Source: Ceraceosorus guamensis
Lineage: Eukaryota; Basidiomycota; Exobasidiomycetes; Ceraceosorales; Ceraceosoraceae
Direction: 5' to 3'
DNA: 64,000 nucleotides
Assembly: GCF_003144195.1 (NCBI RefSeq)
Contig: NW_020290000.1
Location: 248,001 to 312,000, forward strand
Position numbers and translations under genes: made by a program. This document shows, one piece after another, positions 10,360 through 22,146 of this stretch. Below the pieces are notes generated by a model. That model did no database searches and was not told the DNA's origin. It worked only from the letters and a program-made list of their open reading frames with translations. Position 1 is the first letter of the stretch; each line of letters opens with the position of its first letter.

Positions 10360-13300
10360 TCACTGCTTGCTGCCATACAACGTGGCATACACGGCAGCTC
10401 TGCTTGCAAAAGCTGGCCCATTGTCGGCCGAACTGCGGAAGCGCAGCCATTCCGTGTCTGTGCGGCTGGTCCACGCTCGCTGATCTCTGAGGACCATGGC
10501 TTGTTGGGCGCCCATGTTTCTGCCGTCCCTATCGAATGAAGACTTGGATTGTTCCAGCCCGTCAATGAGCATGTCAAGGTCTTCCAAGATGGCCAGCAGG
10601 CTATCAGCTGTACGACGGTAAAAAGCATCCCGCTGTCTCTTCAGACCACCGCTTCGTGTCGCAGTGGCAGTGCTGCTTGCTTCGGCATTGCTACCGCTGC
10701 GCGCACCTCGCATTGTCGGAGTCTTTGCGCTCGGCACAGGTGTGGCCTGAAGCACCGTGTCGACAATGCGCCTCGTCTCAGAGAGAATTTGAAGCGCTTG
10801 TGCATGGTTGCGACGCGAAACGACCAAAAGGGAGCGAGTGATCATGTCGCTAACCAGAATCTCGATCCGTCGCCTCGTGACAATTGGATCCGCTAGTGCA
10901 GCTCCGCTGCCAGACGAAATGCCTTGCTTTGACATCGGATCTTGCGAATTCGCATCGACTTCGAGAGTCAGTACGCAAGGGTCTGGCAGCCTGCTCGTCG
11001 ATGTGCCCATTGCTGGATCGCGGAAAGCAGCATCCACGCTGAATACTGCAACTTCTTCGATGAGATTGTCGTGAGCGCCAATGCCTTCGATCTGACCATC
11101 CGCACTCGCGAGGTTAAGATTTTCCAGGCCTAGACGATGCATAAAGTCATCGGTTGCGCTACCTTGCTCGTAAGCTGAGCCGGCGATCCTGCGTACGTTG
11201 CGCCGGCCATCAGGCCCATGCTCGGTGATGAAGGGCACAAGGCCGTTGAAATCCAACTCCAGCTCGACCATGATTTCTTTGCAGTCTCCGAAGCGCAATT
11301 CGCCAAGTTCGAGATCGACGTCTTTGCCGGTCGCTGAGACGATTGCTCCTTGCGGACCAGCCACTTTGCGGACCCTGAAGTGGTTGTCCGAAGGCACAGA
11401 TATGTGCAAGCGCACATCCGTGGAGGCGACGGACATCAGAGAGCCGACACAGCCAGCAATGCATTCCCGCAGCTGGTACCACTCCCGGACGAAGGTGTAC
11501 GAGCCCTTTGTGTGATTGGAAATGAGCCAGAGTGAAGATGGGTCGTGGCTCTTTCCGAATCCAAAAGAGTGCACGGGCACATTGCCAGCCTCGGCTCGGG
11601 CCATGACAAGGTCCATCTGGCCACGACGAGGAGCGTCGGCGGCATCGCTGATGAGCAGCATGCCAGTGAGAGGATTTTTACTGGTCCTCGCCAATACAAT
11701 GTCTAGGCCCACATTGACCGCCGTGATGGTGTCTGTACGGTCTGCCGAACCGCCCAGCAGCTCGGCGTTGTCACGGAAGGGATCTTCGCCTTCCCCGGCC
11801 CAAGGCTGCCCGATACTCTCGATGAATTGCTCGAGCACAGCTTTGCTTTGATCTTTGCCCGGGCTTAAAAGGCTGGTGCGACGTACACCTCCCTCAGCAC
11901 CCACACTGTATGCGACCAAAGCCAGCCGATCTCTGGATCCCATATTCGCAGCAACGAAGTCGAGAGTCGAGCGAATCAACCGTAATTTGAGCTGCGCCGA
12001 TGACGATGTGGTGCTGCTAGTCGTTTGCTGAGGCACAGAAGGTACGCTGACCATGATGATGAGATCCAGCGGTGTGTGGGGAAGCAGGTCGGGCGGCGGC
12101 AAGCTGGGATCGAGACCGCCAGAGGCAGACCACTGGGTGTGCATAGCTACCATGGGAGCATGCACAGATCGGCTCATCACATGATGCACGGAGTCGCTTG
12201 AGCCCCGACGAACATTGCCGCCTGTCTGACGTCCGGCGCCCGCAAAATTTGGCGAAGCAATGTCGCCGCCCACCTTCGCGTCTACAGTGGAGGTCGTGCC
12301 ACGCCGAGCAGTACTTGGCGTGCCTACGGCAGGGCTTGCTCCTGCTTGCTTGGACTCAGTGGGAGTGCGTGGGTACTCTGGAGGCCGATGTTCGTTCACC
12401 AGCGCGACCAGCTTTTGGCGCCAAGATTCCAAGGTACCTCTATCCTTGAAGCAAAGTACGAAGTGATTTAGGCTATCATCGTCGAGCTTGACACTCAGAC
12501 TGAGGTCTCCTTCGCTGGAGGTGTCTTGTACTCGACGAATGTGTCGAATCCAGATGCGGCCTTTGAGCTTCAAAGGCGTTTTGTTGCTGGAACTCGCAGG
12601 CGAGAGCGGGCTTCTGAGAGGATCGTTGGCGGCGCCGCGGTCAGGCTGATCCTTCATGAAACGAGAAAGCCCCTTCTCCTTCTTGCGCTCTTCAGCGACG
12701 CACAGCAAGGCTTCTTTGAAGAGGTATACGAAGAAGTCTCTGACCACGTCATCTTGGCGAACACCGAGGAAGTCGAAGAGGGCGAGAGGTCCGAACCTTT
12801 CGATGCTATGACCCTTCCAGTCGGCAATTCGTTGGCGAAGATCGTCCGTAACGGGCTTGAACGGATTGACAGTCTCGCCCGAGTCCGCAGCCGGAGTGGC
12901 TCCGAATGAAAAACCTTCGTCATCGGTGGATGGGGAGCTCGCTCCATGGGTCTCCTTGTTCGTGCTCGAATTGGTGTCTCCCAGATTTTGCGACGTATCG
13001 CGGAAAGATTCGGCGCGTGGCGAGAATGCTGTTCCCGCATCAGAGGTCGAAGCTACGGAAGGAGGCTCAACGGGGTCATCGCGGTATGTGTGACTCTCTG
13101 TCGGCTGAATGCTGCGATCAGATCCTGATGCGCCGGAACGGGCGCTAAGCAAAGCACGGTGTTCGTTCTCTTCTTCCTCGAGGGTGGGAGCCGGGCGCCG
13201 ATTCGGAATTTCAATCGAAAGGACGCACACGATGTTTTGCTTGCCGTTCTGACCCGTTGGGTCCTTGCGATAGACTGTGCTGTATTCGGGCCGGACCTTG

Positions 13301-16300
13301 ATAAGGGGAAATACGGTGCCTCGGTGATCCGCGGACGCGCCGATGGATGGCGAAGTCATAGAAGTGAATTCGGATATAGCATCTCTTGATTTGCTGCGTT
13401 TGACGTTCTGAGCCTCGATAGGGTCGTCGCGACCGTTGTGTGACTGGATGGAGTCCGATTCTGTTGATATGGACCGTTGGGCCGAAGAGCTGATGCTTTT
13501 GTCGCCCCCCATCATGCCGGTCAATTCTGAACGAGACGCCGACGATGAAGCAAAAGATCTCGAAGTCAGCGTGTCTGCAGCTGGACCAAAATGAAGATAT
13601 CTGGCCAAATTGAGACGGGGGACAGGGAAAGGTATAACGAAAAGGCGCGCAGCATAGTCGCTTGAAGGACTCTGGACCGATGACTGCCGAGCTGAGGACT
13701 TGCCACTTCGGGCCCGCCTTAAGCTCGAGCTTCGCGAGAACGACATGAGACCGTGCCACAATGGGATGTATGCGACACTTGGGAGAAGGCTGTGGTGAAG
13801 ACCGCTAGACTAGCTGATCGCCAGCTGGAATGTGAACGTGGCTTGCGACGATGATCGTTGCGCGCATAGAAGCAGCAAACTGCCGCGAGCGTATGCTTAC
13901 AATTTGTGACTTGGTCTATCGCTGCGACGCGCGAGGCGAAGAGAGAGAGCATGACAGCCAAACCTGTCATTCAATTATGAGGACCGTGCGGCAAGCACAT
14001 TCTCATGGTTCCAGGGAACGTTGTCCGGGCACCCTACCAGGCTCCATTCACGATGCGAGCCACGAATTTGAGATGTACAGCGGTCCTTGCACGGGTCCTC
14101 GTGAGGTGGCAGTCAAGTACCGTCTGAGGCCGTGGTGCCCGAAAACGTCTGGGCGCGCAAGCCCCTGCCCTCGGTAATATTCGCGCGCGGGCCGCTCCGA
14201 GTTAGACACGGCTGGTTTGCCGTCCGCGCTCATATGAAGGCCTATCCGTACCTGCTCACGTAACAGACAACTCCGAAGGGGCGCTGCCGCACTGCATAGC
14301 GAGGCAAAGCTGCCATCCAATACGCTCGATCTCAACAAGGAGTAGACGTGCGAGCCTTTGCCACGAATGGTTGAGGCGCATCTGAGCGCAGGCGTGAAGC
14401 TCTTTCTGACTCTTTTACTGCCCGCCCACTATTGCCACGGAGAGCGACTACGCGCGCATCAAACGCTCACTGCTCAAGCCGCGAGAGCGGCGAATCGGCC
14501 TTGATCGATACTCGAGAAGGAAGACTGAATTACTCACTGTTACTGCGACGTCCTGAGATGCCGTCCTCGTTCAGTACGATCGGGCGTCGACAGACTCCAC
14601 ACATTCCTGGCGGTCCATTAGCTGTCGGTCTTCCGCTGCCTTCGGATCGTTGTGAGCCCTGTGAAGCAAGAACAGCTTCGGGCGCTCCATACACTGCGGA
14701 AAAGCATGCGTGATGCAGCGCATGACCACACGTCGGCACGACGTGAGCCTTTTCACCTGCTAACCTGAAGGATAGCAGTTCAAGACAAACTGGACAGGAT
14801 GCTTCCTCCGCTGCTGCGAGCTCTGCATGACCCGAAGACGACGGGGAATACGCGAGTCGGGACTCCCGGGCGCTAGCGCCTCGCAAAGCTTCGGCGCGGG
14901 TGCTGGGACTTGAGTGAGCCGGCGATGCAGAGCTGATAGGCCCGTTAAGCTTTCGATCACCCGAGAGAGAGGGCGACATGATCATATTCGCATGTTCTAA
15001 GCGCTGCAGCACTTCGCTTCCTGGCGTGCCTGTCATTCGCTCCAGTTTGCTCTTGCCGCTGCGTTGGATGAGGCCGCCCGCTTCGAATCGCGCCATGACA
15101 TCCGCATTCGAGTCGCCTGCGTATCCCTCGAGCTTATCCTTGCCACGTTGACTGTCGGCCGAGAAGGAGCGAGCATAGTCAGACGGCTCGTGCCCGTCAG
15201 AGGGAGCCCGGTTTGAGAGGTCCTGCGAGCGATTGGAGTGGTGCCCGTTGCTCGCCGAGGGAGGAACTAGCGCGCCTGCGTCACTTTCATGCGCCGCTCT
15301 TTGCTGTGCTGCAATCTGCTGTGCAGCCTTTTGGCGACTATCCGTGTCCCAATCCTCTTTCGGCAAGAGGCCGGCAGTGTTGCGCCAACCAGACTTCCCT
15401 CTGTGAGGAAGACTCTCGCTGCTAACTTGAGTCTTCATAGATTGCGAGTTGGAAGCGGGATCCAGATTGCCCTGGTTGGAGTGCGACTTTTTTCCAAATG
15501 GAAGCTTCCATTTGCTGGTGCCAGACGCAGGCAAGCTCGGGCCCGGATCTTGCATCGTGGCGTTCGGAGCGTTGGCCTTGCGTTGCAGCGAGGAGGCTCT
15601 GGGCTGAGGTGCAGGCTGCTCGTCGGTTACCGAGCTGGGTAGGATTGCAGGAGCCACAGGAGAATGCTCTGAGGTGCGAGCTTTCGGAGCGACACGGTCC
15701 GCGCTTGGCTCTTGGTTTGGAGAGGTTCGCTCAGTCTCGGTAACCGCAAAGCCTGGTGTGACGCCGTTTTCTGAGTCAGGGTCTGCGAAAGCAGGGTCCA
15801 CCGCCTGCTCTGATGCAGCTTTCTGCTTCTTGATCTGACGCTGGATCTCTTGTACAGCTTGCGCAGGGAGCTTAGGTGGTCCTTCGTCTGGCGGGGAACC
15901 AGCAACTGTGGGCAGAGTAGGGGTGTGAGTATGCTTCGAGCTGCTCTTCCTGAGTGTGCGCTGAAGGTCTTGATCGTCGCTGGAGTGAGTCGTCTGGTCT
16001 GAATGGGACTGACTGAATCTGGATAAGAGCGAGTCAAAGCTCGACTTCTTCAGAACACCTTGAGTCAGAGCTCGAAGGCTTTCTGGCACGGGCAAGTCAG
16101 AAGTCGATGGGGCTGCAGTAGTGATCGCAGTCCGGGATGTCGCAGTCCGGGATGTCGCAGTCCGAGATGTAGTCTCTCGTGCTGAGGTGCTACCGCTGTC
16201 AGGTGCGTGCTTTGCACCCGTGCCAGAAGCTGGCCCAATCGCGTCCCTGGTGGAGGTGTCTGATGTGTCCAGGGCTTCTTGGCTCGAGGATTGCAAAGCA

Positions 16301-17283
16301 GCCCGTGGTACGCGAGAGAAGCGCCGAAGGAAGCTCAACTTGCTTGTGCCACTGTTACCGCTATCGCTTTGGATGCTGGGCGCCTTCGTCCGATGAAAGA
16401 TTGCGAACCTGCCACCAGCTCCGGAGAGGCCGTCCAGGGGAGCGCACTTGGGCGGTACGACTTCGGGGATCTTTGGGGATCTCGAAGGCTGCTCGGTGGA
16501 AAATGTGATGCGAGATGGCCCTGCTTTCCGCAGAGTCTTCTCGTCGACTGGACTTCCAAGGAGTGGAGCTGACTTCGAATGCGCGCGACGCGGCCTACGG
16601 GGTGTTGGACTGGGTAATAGCTCTTGCAAGGTCCGCGAAGGCGACCGATTGGCTGCTGCAAAATCCTTGCCGGCTCGCGAAAGCGAAGCTCCAGACTGGA
16701 ATGTATCGAGTCGGGGTCGCGGAGGAGATACAGGAGATGTAGAAGTCTTGTCCAGTTCGCTACTAGCGGAAGGACCAGCTTGCGGGTCAGGCAAGTCAAA
16801 GAGGCCTGCCTCGCTCGTCGAAACGCGCCAAGCCTCTGTGCGTTTGCGAGCACTGTCAAGGGGAGGGTGGCGGGGGATGACATATGATTAGCATACCTGA
16901 TCGGTATCGAGGAACACCTCTCCGAAAAAAGAACGTGAGGACGCTAGCGGCTGCGGGCACGTAGTCACAATGTCCAATGTCCACGCGCCTCGAGCTTCCC
17001 CGAGCCGCAAAGTGCAACTTCCACCGCACCGGGGTCCGATCGCCGGACTTGGCTGCCACTCTCGCTCGAGTGCATGCATATATGGCCCCACCTCTGTCCA
17101 TGTGGTCGAGCAAAGAGTAGCCCAAGAGATCATTGGCGCAGCCCAGATCAAGTTTCCGGCTTTGCTTGCTAGCCAGCCAGGACCCAGGTTCCACTCTCGG
17201 CAGACCATACCCAGACGAACATGCGACCACTCGTACCTCGTCCAGGCACGCGGGCCAATGAAATGCACTCACCTGGCAGACAT
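10360..17283 (-). CDS. Far1/Ste5-like MAPK scaffold: RING, PH and VWA domains
   Basis: Best model is three exons: 17273-17283 (ATG TCT GCC AG), 14538-16852 and about 10360-13691, giving roughly 1,885 residues. A long Ser-rich head leads to a RING-H2 at about residues 690-760 (CPVC, GEK, CGH, HHAC, CGVC). CxxC..GEK..CGH is shared with yeast Ste5 and Far1. After the junction comes FPLIKVRPEYSTVYRK and a strand IVCVLSIEIP, like the conserved stretch after the RING in Far1/Ste5 relatives. Then follow a PH-like domain (IWIRHIRRVQ to ESWRQKLVAL) and a VWA-like domain starting LDLIIMVSVPS, which lacks the DxSxS metal motif. Such scaffolds tie G-beta-gamma to the pheromone MAPK cascade (family knowledge). 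Weak point: the 846-nt gap 13692-14537 between RING and PH exons. The acceptor at 13692 fits the phase but its pyrimidine tract is poor, so an extra exon or two separate genes (second starting at ATG 13746) remain possible. Confidence 0.75.
13692..14537 (-). other. Long presumed intron between RING and PH-VWA exons
   Basis: Begins with a consensus GTGAGT donor placed just after the RING core, which is why the RING reading frame should continue downstream. At 846 nt it is about ten times longer than other introns here. A minus-strand open stretch at 14048-14338 could hide another exon, but I could not join it in phase. It could instead be an intergenic region if the locus is two genes. Confidence 0.45.
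16126..16170. repeat. Coding 15-bp tandem repeat, 3 copies
   Basis: Three near-identical 15-nt units inside the scaffold's Ser/Thr-rich head, encoding TSRTA three times on the minus strand. It is a slippage-type repeat in a disordered region. Confidence 0.85.
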
Positions 17284-18766
17284 GATTGAGGGGCCGACAA
17301 TACGAGAGGAGACGAGGAGTGGAGGGAAAGTTGGAAAGCGGTGTCAGCGAGTGTAGGCACTGAGCTCGCAGAGCAGTGCAGAGAAATGATGGGATAGAGT
17401 GGAGACGATGCAGAGGCGATACGATACAAGAGAGCATCGAATACACCTCAAGCCGTGACGGTCGCCTTTTGAACCGACGTCCACGGGCTGTGCGTTTTGG
17501 CCCCTTTCTTGGTGGGGCATGGCGTCACTGCTTGAGGTCCGGTGCTCCAGTCACGAATGACTAGAAGCCCGCGACCGCAATCACGTTCCATGAGAAACGG
17601 CGTTATTGATCGGAGCAGCCTGTGCCCAGACAGACGTCAGCTCATCGCAACCGGCAAATGCCAGTCGCATCGGTGCATGGCCGGCCTAGGGCACGCGGGG
17701 CCCAAGCGCGCTCGGGACGCCAGGGTAGCCAACTGAATCGTCATCGCTCGCTCGCCAGCCAGGTCCAGGCGCAGTCAGTCACACCTGTGCATCCACAGTG
17801 TACTGTACAGTCTCGGCTTTGAAGCAGCCCGAGCATCGGACTGGACAAGTCGTCGAAGTGGCCGAAGCCGATCGAGCGAGCGAGACACACAAGGCCACCT
17901 CGCGCTTTGGCCCCGCAACGACTAGCGTTTCGTCGACGCATCACCTAGATCTGCGCACCTTGCTATCCTCTCTAGCAAGCGTGATTACATCCTCTCTTGT
18001 CTGAATTCAGCAGATCCATCGCCTTCGCAAGCATCAGGGCACATCCATCGCGCTACTCCGTTCCTTGACAAGGTTCTGTGGCGCTGTGCTGCTCAGGATG
18101 CATCCCACGGTCGTACTCACCTAGCCTTTCGATCTATACGCAGTCGGCCAGCTAGTCGCGAAAAAAGTCACACTGAGCCGACTTGCTGAGGTTCTGAATG
18201 CCGGGTATCCGAGCGGACCGAGCGATCGTGAAGCGTCTCGTGCACTGCTTCTGCGACGACTGTTCTCGTGTGCCGAGTCGATGATCTTGGGGGTCCGGCC
18301 AAAGCTCGTCAGCGGTCGTGAAGGGAGATTGCTCAGGGCGTGAAACGTGATTGACGTGGGAGGAGAACGACGGAGCGACGTAAAGAGTTGGAGGGGTATA
18401 CTCGTCACTAAGAACAGCGGTCAGTGGTGAAGGCCTGTGGCCAGGTTCTGTGTGGAAGCTGTGCTGGCTGAGCTTGCATCGTGCGTTTCGCCGTGATCAG
18501 CGGCAGCGGCCGGATGTATGCATGCTTTGGTGCATGGCTCCCACACGCACGCTTTTCGTGGGACAAGCCAAGAAGAGAGGTCGCAACTCATGACTCGTGA
18601 CCGCTGTCTGCGTTGCTTGCATGCTCTGCCTCAGGCCGTTCAGTGTCACACTCACGACCACCCAAGACTCTTGACCGTTGTGACTCACTGCTGCTGTTAC
18701 AGACTTGATTTTGACAGCAACGATCGCATGCACGGGCAAGTGGGCACCGTTACGTTCGAGTAGGAC

Positions 18767-18783
18767 ATTCACGAATCGTGAAT
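18767..18783. repeat. Interrupted palindrome of the TCGTGA motif
   Basis: Eight-base arms ATTCACGA and TCGTGAAT around a single A. This is an inverted arrangement of the recurrent hexamer and could be a dimeric protein-binding site; no protein is known from this sequence. Confidence 0.7.
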
Positions 18784-19540
18784 GGTGTGCAGGCTGACAG
18801 CAGGCCGAGTACCGTAGCCCAACGGCGGGCCTGCAGTCGCCTCCGCGTTGTTCCCATGCATGCATGCTGTCGCTTGCCGCTGCTGTCTTCCGATTTGGCG
18901 CAACACCACTTCAAAATCGCTGTGCGCTAACAGCAATCCGGGCATCCAGCAGCAGCTGAGCGGGCGCCGGTATCCAGTCAGTACAAGACCGGCTCTCGAG
19001 CAGGTATCATGACCCGTCATCCCATTCACGCTTACTGGTGAGTTGTTGTGAAGTTTCAGCTCATCAGTCACAGTAGAGACTCCGATTACCATCACATATA
19101 TGCCGCACCGAAAGAAGCTCTCGCGATACCTTTGCCACACCAGTCATGAGTGCGTGAGCTGTGCTTGGACTCACGACTGCTGCTGCTGCGCCCGCCTACA
19201 GCCCGCTCGCTATACGCACACCGCGTCGAGAGCGCGTGATTTCAATAACCGACTGATGGGACGACGCCAGGAACGGCAGCGCCCGAGCCAGAAAGCATCG
19301 CGTAGTGCAGCGCGGCGTCTCCGCCCTGTCGCGGAGTATTAAGGTACATACATGATGCTGATGCTCGCAGCTAGACAGCCCTGCAGCGAGAAGTTGGGCT
19401 CGGGGGTTGATTTTGCCTTCTGCCTTCAGGTGTTGCACTCATCCCCTGGACTAGTCACGAGCTCATTACGGTAATTGACATCAGCGTATTAATTAGAGGA
19501 GAAGCAGCAGTAGCAGTCTAGTCATGAATTCAGCCACGCA

Positions 19541-19557
19541 GTCACGAGTCACGAGTG
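19541..19557. repeat. Direct pair of the TCACGAG motif
   Basis: Two TCACGAG units in tandem (GTCACGAGTCACGAGTG). Same motif family as at 7967-7996 and 46489-46507. Confidence 0.75.
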
Positions 19558-21379
19558 TATCAGACTCGAGTGGCGCCGCCACGTTTTGAGCATCGCCATC
19601 AGTTGGACACAGCGAGCCAGTCGGGCAGACGCTGTGCTAAAAGCCACCATCAGCATGGACTGCTTGGCCAAATTCAGCCTGCGACGCACGCTCGCCATCG
19701 CATTATATAGTCTAGTGTGACTCTCAGATAAGGACTTTGGTCTCTCATGAGCCTAATTTCTTGCCGCTGAGCCCGACGGCGGCAGGGAAACATTAGCGTC
19801 ACGCCAGGGTGCATGCAAACCTTCCCGAACGCATCAAGCACAAAAAGACTGCGCGTCTTAGATCAAGGTGACAACGGTTTCAATCGAAAGCTGGTACTGG
19901 CCTTGCGTACCACAACCCTGCTTGGGGTCCATGCAAATCTGCTCACTATCATAGATAGACCGGCGGGCCCCAGCGTGAAGTCGCCCTTTGCGTCCGAAAA
20001 GCTCTGGCAAGCATTGTTGAGCAAGAGCATTTGGCGGAGCAGATTCCGCGGTTGAGATTTAGCACGGCATGCATGCTGGACATTTACACTCACAATCGTG
20101 AATCTGCATTCCTATTTGTGTAGCTTTACGAGCGTGGCAAGCGACGTGGGCAAGGATTGGAGGATCTGAATGCCGAGCCTCGAGAAGGAGGTGCCTTCCC
20201 ACGCCATTCGCGTGAAAGGGCAAGAGCAAGAGGCCACCTCGCGTCCCTGGCATAACGATGGCGCGTGACCCGGCTTGCGCGGCTCGTGAAGATGGTTGCT
20301 GGTAAAGAGGCAAGGGTACACACAGCTTGCCTCTGACTGATGCGTGGCGCTCCACACTCATAATCCTCAAAAGTGCTCCTCTTCCATGTCGAGAGTCTGC
20401 CGACTGCGGGCCAGAACAGCAGTTGCCCCTCATTCCTTAGCCCTCCGTTTTCTTTCTTTTCTCAGCGCGCTGCTCTCAGCTTTGCGGGCCAGCTTAGCAG
20501 CATTCTCTATCCCTCTTTCCACTTTTACTCTAGCTTTTGAGCTCGTGCCGGCTCGTGAGCGCTTGCGCGTGCTTGCCGTGTTGGCCGGGACCTGGCGAAC
20601 GTGGCCTGGCAGCGACGGTTTGCGTGTATTCGAGCTTTGTCCTGGGATGTCAGCGCGGAGACAAACAAACGAGCTAAAGTCAGACTGGCAAGTCTTCACA
20701 AGACAGCGGCTGCGTGAGTGTGTCTCAGCGATCGTGCTTCAGCGCTCACCGCTATCATCAGGGTGTATCTCGATTTCCGGGTGCACTTCAGGCTCGCGGC
20801 GCTCGCTCCCTGCAGAGAAGATGTCTGGCCGTCGGTCAGCACTGCGACGCCACGCGGCGACGTTCGAGCTTTGCACACTCACGCTTCAGACCTCCTCTTT
20901 TGCTTGCTTTTGCCATGACGACCGTCGGAGGTCGAGGCCTGACACGGCAGTTTCACGTGATGACCGTGGTGGTGTAGCGATTCTACGAACGATGCTGGTG
21001 GTCATCATATGCATGAGTCGATGCAATTTCCGGTCACGCATGAGAAAGCATCTCGACGCGCGCGTCGGTTGCGTGCGTGACTTGCGCCCTGCTCATCGGT
21101 GTATAGCCAGGCGCCCTTTGGCGGTGATCAATGTCAACATCGTACCAAGGCGTAAAGACTGGCTTGTCGAGAAGACGCACACCATGCTGTGAGCTTCTCT
21201 GCCGAGACGAGGAAAGGAGGCACGAATTCTATTCGCTCCAATGCGTCCTTGTGCGCATACACTACAAGCATTCAAGGGTACAGAAACGGAGCTTTGGAGG
21301 ATGTGCGCCGGATGCTGAGATGAGCTCAATGACTTCAAGGCTACTTCCTCGGAATGAGTTGCGGCGCAGATGGTCCAAT

Positions 21380-22146
21380 CTAGTGTGCCGGCCATTCCGA
21401 AGGAGGTCTGCCTTTGAGAACATGATTTCCGGTCTCGTCGAAATCTGCGGGAGGATACGTCAACATATCGGTGATGGGACTTGATAACGTTGGATTTCCG
21501 ATGCCCATCAACCTCACCGTACGCACCAACATTCTCTGCATGGCCCAAAGCTTTACCAACGAACTTGGTGTGCGAGCCGTACGCCAGCACAGCGTCAGAA
21601 ACTGGATGCCGCAGCTCGAAACGTGTTGTCGCAAGCGTCTTCCCTACATAGTTGGGGTCGATGCAAATTTCGTCAAGACAAGGCGTAGCGCACAACTTGT
21701 ACTCCACGTATGCTGACCTAAGCTTACTACTGTGCCGATGGCGTGCACCTCATCTCCGGCGCCTCCGCCTGCTTTGACGAAAGTGGTGTTGATATCAGTG
21801 GAAACGCCGGTGCTGTACAAGCCTTTGGTTGCCAGCGCTAGGCTGCCCATCGTCTGTCGATGCAGGAAGCTGTCAATGGTTAGCAACCTGAGCCTGAAAC
21901 ACGCTTCTGCATATGGACACATCAAGGATGTAAACCCACATCGGTCAAAGAGCAAATGGCCCCACCGTGCAAGCTTCCAAGCCGATTGAGATTCTCTGAC
22001 CTGATCGTGACCGAGGCTCTGACTGTGCCAGGTATGGCCGACAGAATCTTCATTGCCGGAAAACAATTCGCATCGTGCCCCTGGGTCTTGATGAACGCTG
22101 CTGCTACCCTTCTCGTAAACGTCAAGCAGGGAGACGCCGCCGTCAT
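21380..22146 (-). CDS. Hotdog-fold acyl-CoA thioesterase (ACOT13/PaaI-like)
   Basis: Four exons: 21940-22146, 21718-21853, 21527-21643 and 21444 to 21380. Phases agree at every junction and the product is 174 residues, the usual single-hotdog length. The hotdog helix motif LGSLHGGAICSLTD is at residues 55-69 (HGG is the family signature near the CoA site). It continues across the first intron as TMGSLALATKG, then GVSTDINTTFVK and SLGKTLATTRFEL (the last rebuilt across intron 2), and ends with AYGSHTKFVGKAL. These are the hallmarks of human THEM2/ACOT13-type thioesterases, which hydrolyse acyl-CoA. Residues 1-30 are basic and Ser/Thr-rich with few acids (TFTRRVAAAFIKT), compatible with a mitochondrial presequence. 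It shares a promoter region with the divergent SREBP gene, suggesting but not proving sterol/lipid-linked control. Confidence 0.9.

Larger units (their letters stand above)
17284..21379. other. 4.1-kb gene-empty region with TCGTGA/TCACGA motifs
   Basis: No frame here has a recognisable domain or a convincing exon chain. The longest open frame (20344-21192, +) has biased, non-protein-like composition. Motif copies include an interrupted palindrome ATTCACGA-A-TCGTGAAT (18767-18783) and a direct pair GTCACGAGTCACGAGTG (19541-19557), plus degenerate copies near 18590, 18655, 19170, 19455 and 20093. A non-coding RNA is possible but unsupported. Confidence 0.5.

Noticed and set aside
16853-16896. 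44-nt intron using the GTATGC donor next to the scaffold's exon 2
   Set aside because: The phase is wrong for the conserved reading frame and the intron would be shorter than any other here.
20344-21192. 282-codon open frame on the plus strand
   Set aside because: Arg/Ser/Leu-biased composition typical of chance frames in GC-rich DNA, no domain, no intron logic. Its 3' end lies just short of the thioesterase gene (21380).
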